Both the position numbers and the translations under genes were made by a program. Positions 63,336 to 64,000 of a stretch of DNA of 64,000 nucleotides are shown in pieces. Each line of letters begins with the position of its first letter. Within the stretch, counting starts at the first letter, position 1. This DNA comes from Hippophae tibetana (lineage: Eukaryota; Streptophyta; Magnoliopsida; Rosales; Elaeagnaceae), in the NCBI GenBank assembly GCA_037013495.1, contig CM072801.1, forward strand, positions 31,918,001-31,982,000, given 5' to 3'. A model generated the notes under the pieces. The model was not told the origin of the DNA, did no database searches, and saw only the letters and a program-made list of their open reading frames with translations.

Positions 63336-64000
63336 GGTGGCAATATTAAACTATTGTGACTTTTAATTCGTGCATAAAAATGACTCTTGTACTGTATCAA
63401 ATTGTAGCTATTCGATTCCTAAAAACACACTACAAGAATAGTTTAGTTATCAGCATTTTTTTACCCCAAAATTACTATGTTCACACTACTTGTCGACCGC
63501 TAAAAGATAGGTGGCATCTCATTGAGTTGTAATCTTTTCTTGTCCTTTCTAGTTCCAATTTGTTCATCTTAACCCATTTAAAAGCAATTTACTCATTCTT
63601 AATCCTTTGAGTTCCTAGGTTGTCCGCCTAAAGTTTCGCATCATTTGGTATCAAAGCCTTTGTTGCTGAAAATATGTTATCTATCTTCTTATATTTATTT
63701 TTTGAATTGTACATTTAAAAACACTTTGTCCATTTAATTTGCTTTGCTTTCATAAGTAACAAACCACAAAGAAATATAGATACTTGTATAACAAGTCTTG
63801 TGTTTTCTTACAATTTTGTAGTCATTATTTTGTCTGTCGACTTAATTTCCTAGATTTATTTAATTCTTTGTACCTTTTTCTTGTTATATGTTTTCTATGA
63901 GCAACCTATTTTTGCTTTTGAAAGAAACAATAGAGCTACTGGATTTCGTTGTTTCAAGAAAAACTAGGCTATTAATATAGGCGGCAATATTAAATTGTTA

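Larger units (their letters stand above)
1..64000 (+). repeat. Satellite array, unit about 645 bp, about 99 units head to tail
   Basis: The word GTGGCAT recurs once per unit at 264, 910, 1556, 2203, 2849, 3495 and so on to 62223, 62867 and 63511: 99 landmarks, mean spacing about 645.4 bp. Other words recur in the same order in every unit: ACTACTTG just before the landmark, GGTATCTATC or GTTATCTATC about 165-170 bases after it, then CATTTAAAAA, ATAACAAGTC, GAAACAATAG and AATATTAAA. All units have the same orientation and I found no insertion between them. The + strand of the unit is T-rich and the base composition is strongly AT-rich by eye. The size, regularity and lack of genes fit a eukaryotic heterochromatic satellite. 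I do not recognise the family. Confidence 0.97.
34131..64000 (+). repeat. Domain III: C1/C2/C3 higher-order satellite
   Basis: C1 units (TGCTGACCTCTAAACGATAG, TTTTGATTTCAAAA) start at 34494, 37716, 38362, 40941, 44162, 47385, 48032, 50613, 52549, 54486, 57065, 58999 and 61578, with mosaic forms at 46096 and 49966. C2 units (CCGACCGC, usually CATTGCGTTG, AAAAAAACTTTG) start at 35139, 39651, 41585, 44807, 48677, 51258, 53195, 55132, 57710, 59645 and 62223. C3 units (CATTGAGTTG, TGTTATCTATC) start at 35783, 36427, 37071, 39007, 40296, 42229, 42873, 43517, 45451, 46740, 49321, 51902, 53839, 55776, 56420, 58354, 60289, 60933, 62867 and 63511. The usual order is C1-C2-C3 with C3 present one to three times. 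C2 and C3 units read TATGAGCAACC and TTTTTGCTTTTG where domains I and II read TGTGTGCAACC and TTTTTTCTTTTG. Confidence 0.92.

Noticed and set aside
1-64000. CRISPR array
   Set aside because: The period is about 645 bp with whole-unit similarity. There are no short repeats separated by unique spacers and no cas genes.
1-64000. Transposon, LTR element or LINE origin of the unit
   Set aside because: I found no terminal repeats, target-site duplications, poly-A tails or coding remnants of a transposase or reverse transcriptase. An origin from a lost element cannot be excluded but has no support in the sequence.
1-64000. rDNA, tRNA clusters or telomeric repeats within the array
   Set aside because: No rRNA-like conserved stretches, no tRNA A/B box pair with a cloverleaf, and no TTAGGG- or TTTAGGG-type runs were seen.

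Overview
The window is satellite DNA from end to end. I see no protein-coding gene, no RNA gene and no recognisable mobile element. One AT-rich unit of about 645 bp is repeated head to tail, always on the same strand, from base 1 to base 64000. Taking the word GTGGCAT as a landmark that occurs once per unit, I placed 99 consecutive landmarks between 264 and 63511. The mean spacing is about 645.4 bp and nearly every interval is 643-648 bp. A regular array of this length, with copies of multi-unit blocks, points to a eukaryotic chromosome: centromeric, pericentromeric or other heterochromatin. I do not recognise the family and cannot name the host; a plant or an invertebrate would both fit.

The array has three domains. 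Domain I (1 to about 23370, period about 646) is young and uniform. Two unit types, A and B, alternate as a 1292-bp dimer, with occasional A-A' doublets. Larger copies lie on top of this, at offsets of 8398 bp (13 units), 5816 bp (9 units), 1939 bp (3 units) and 1291 bp (2 units). Domain II (about 23370-34130) holds units that differ more from each other, including A/B hybrids, and reads as older or less homogenised sequence. Domain III (about 34130-64000, period about 645) is a second young expansion. It is built from three other unit types, C1, C2 and C3, mostly in the order C1-C2-C3 with C3 repeated one to three times, and carries block copies at offsets of 646, 1937, 3223, 3870 and 4513 bp.

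Nothing here works together as genes do. What can be read is the history of the array: unequal crossover and conversion-like exchange have left chimeric units at junctions that can be placed to within tens of bases. Every unit also carries a short dyad (hairpin) at the same place. Its arm sequences differ between unit types, pairing is kept in A and B, and it is eroded in C2 and C3. The many open frames of 60-89 codons are by-products of the repeat: most open only at GTG or TTG, and they recur once per unit.
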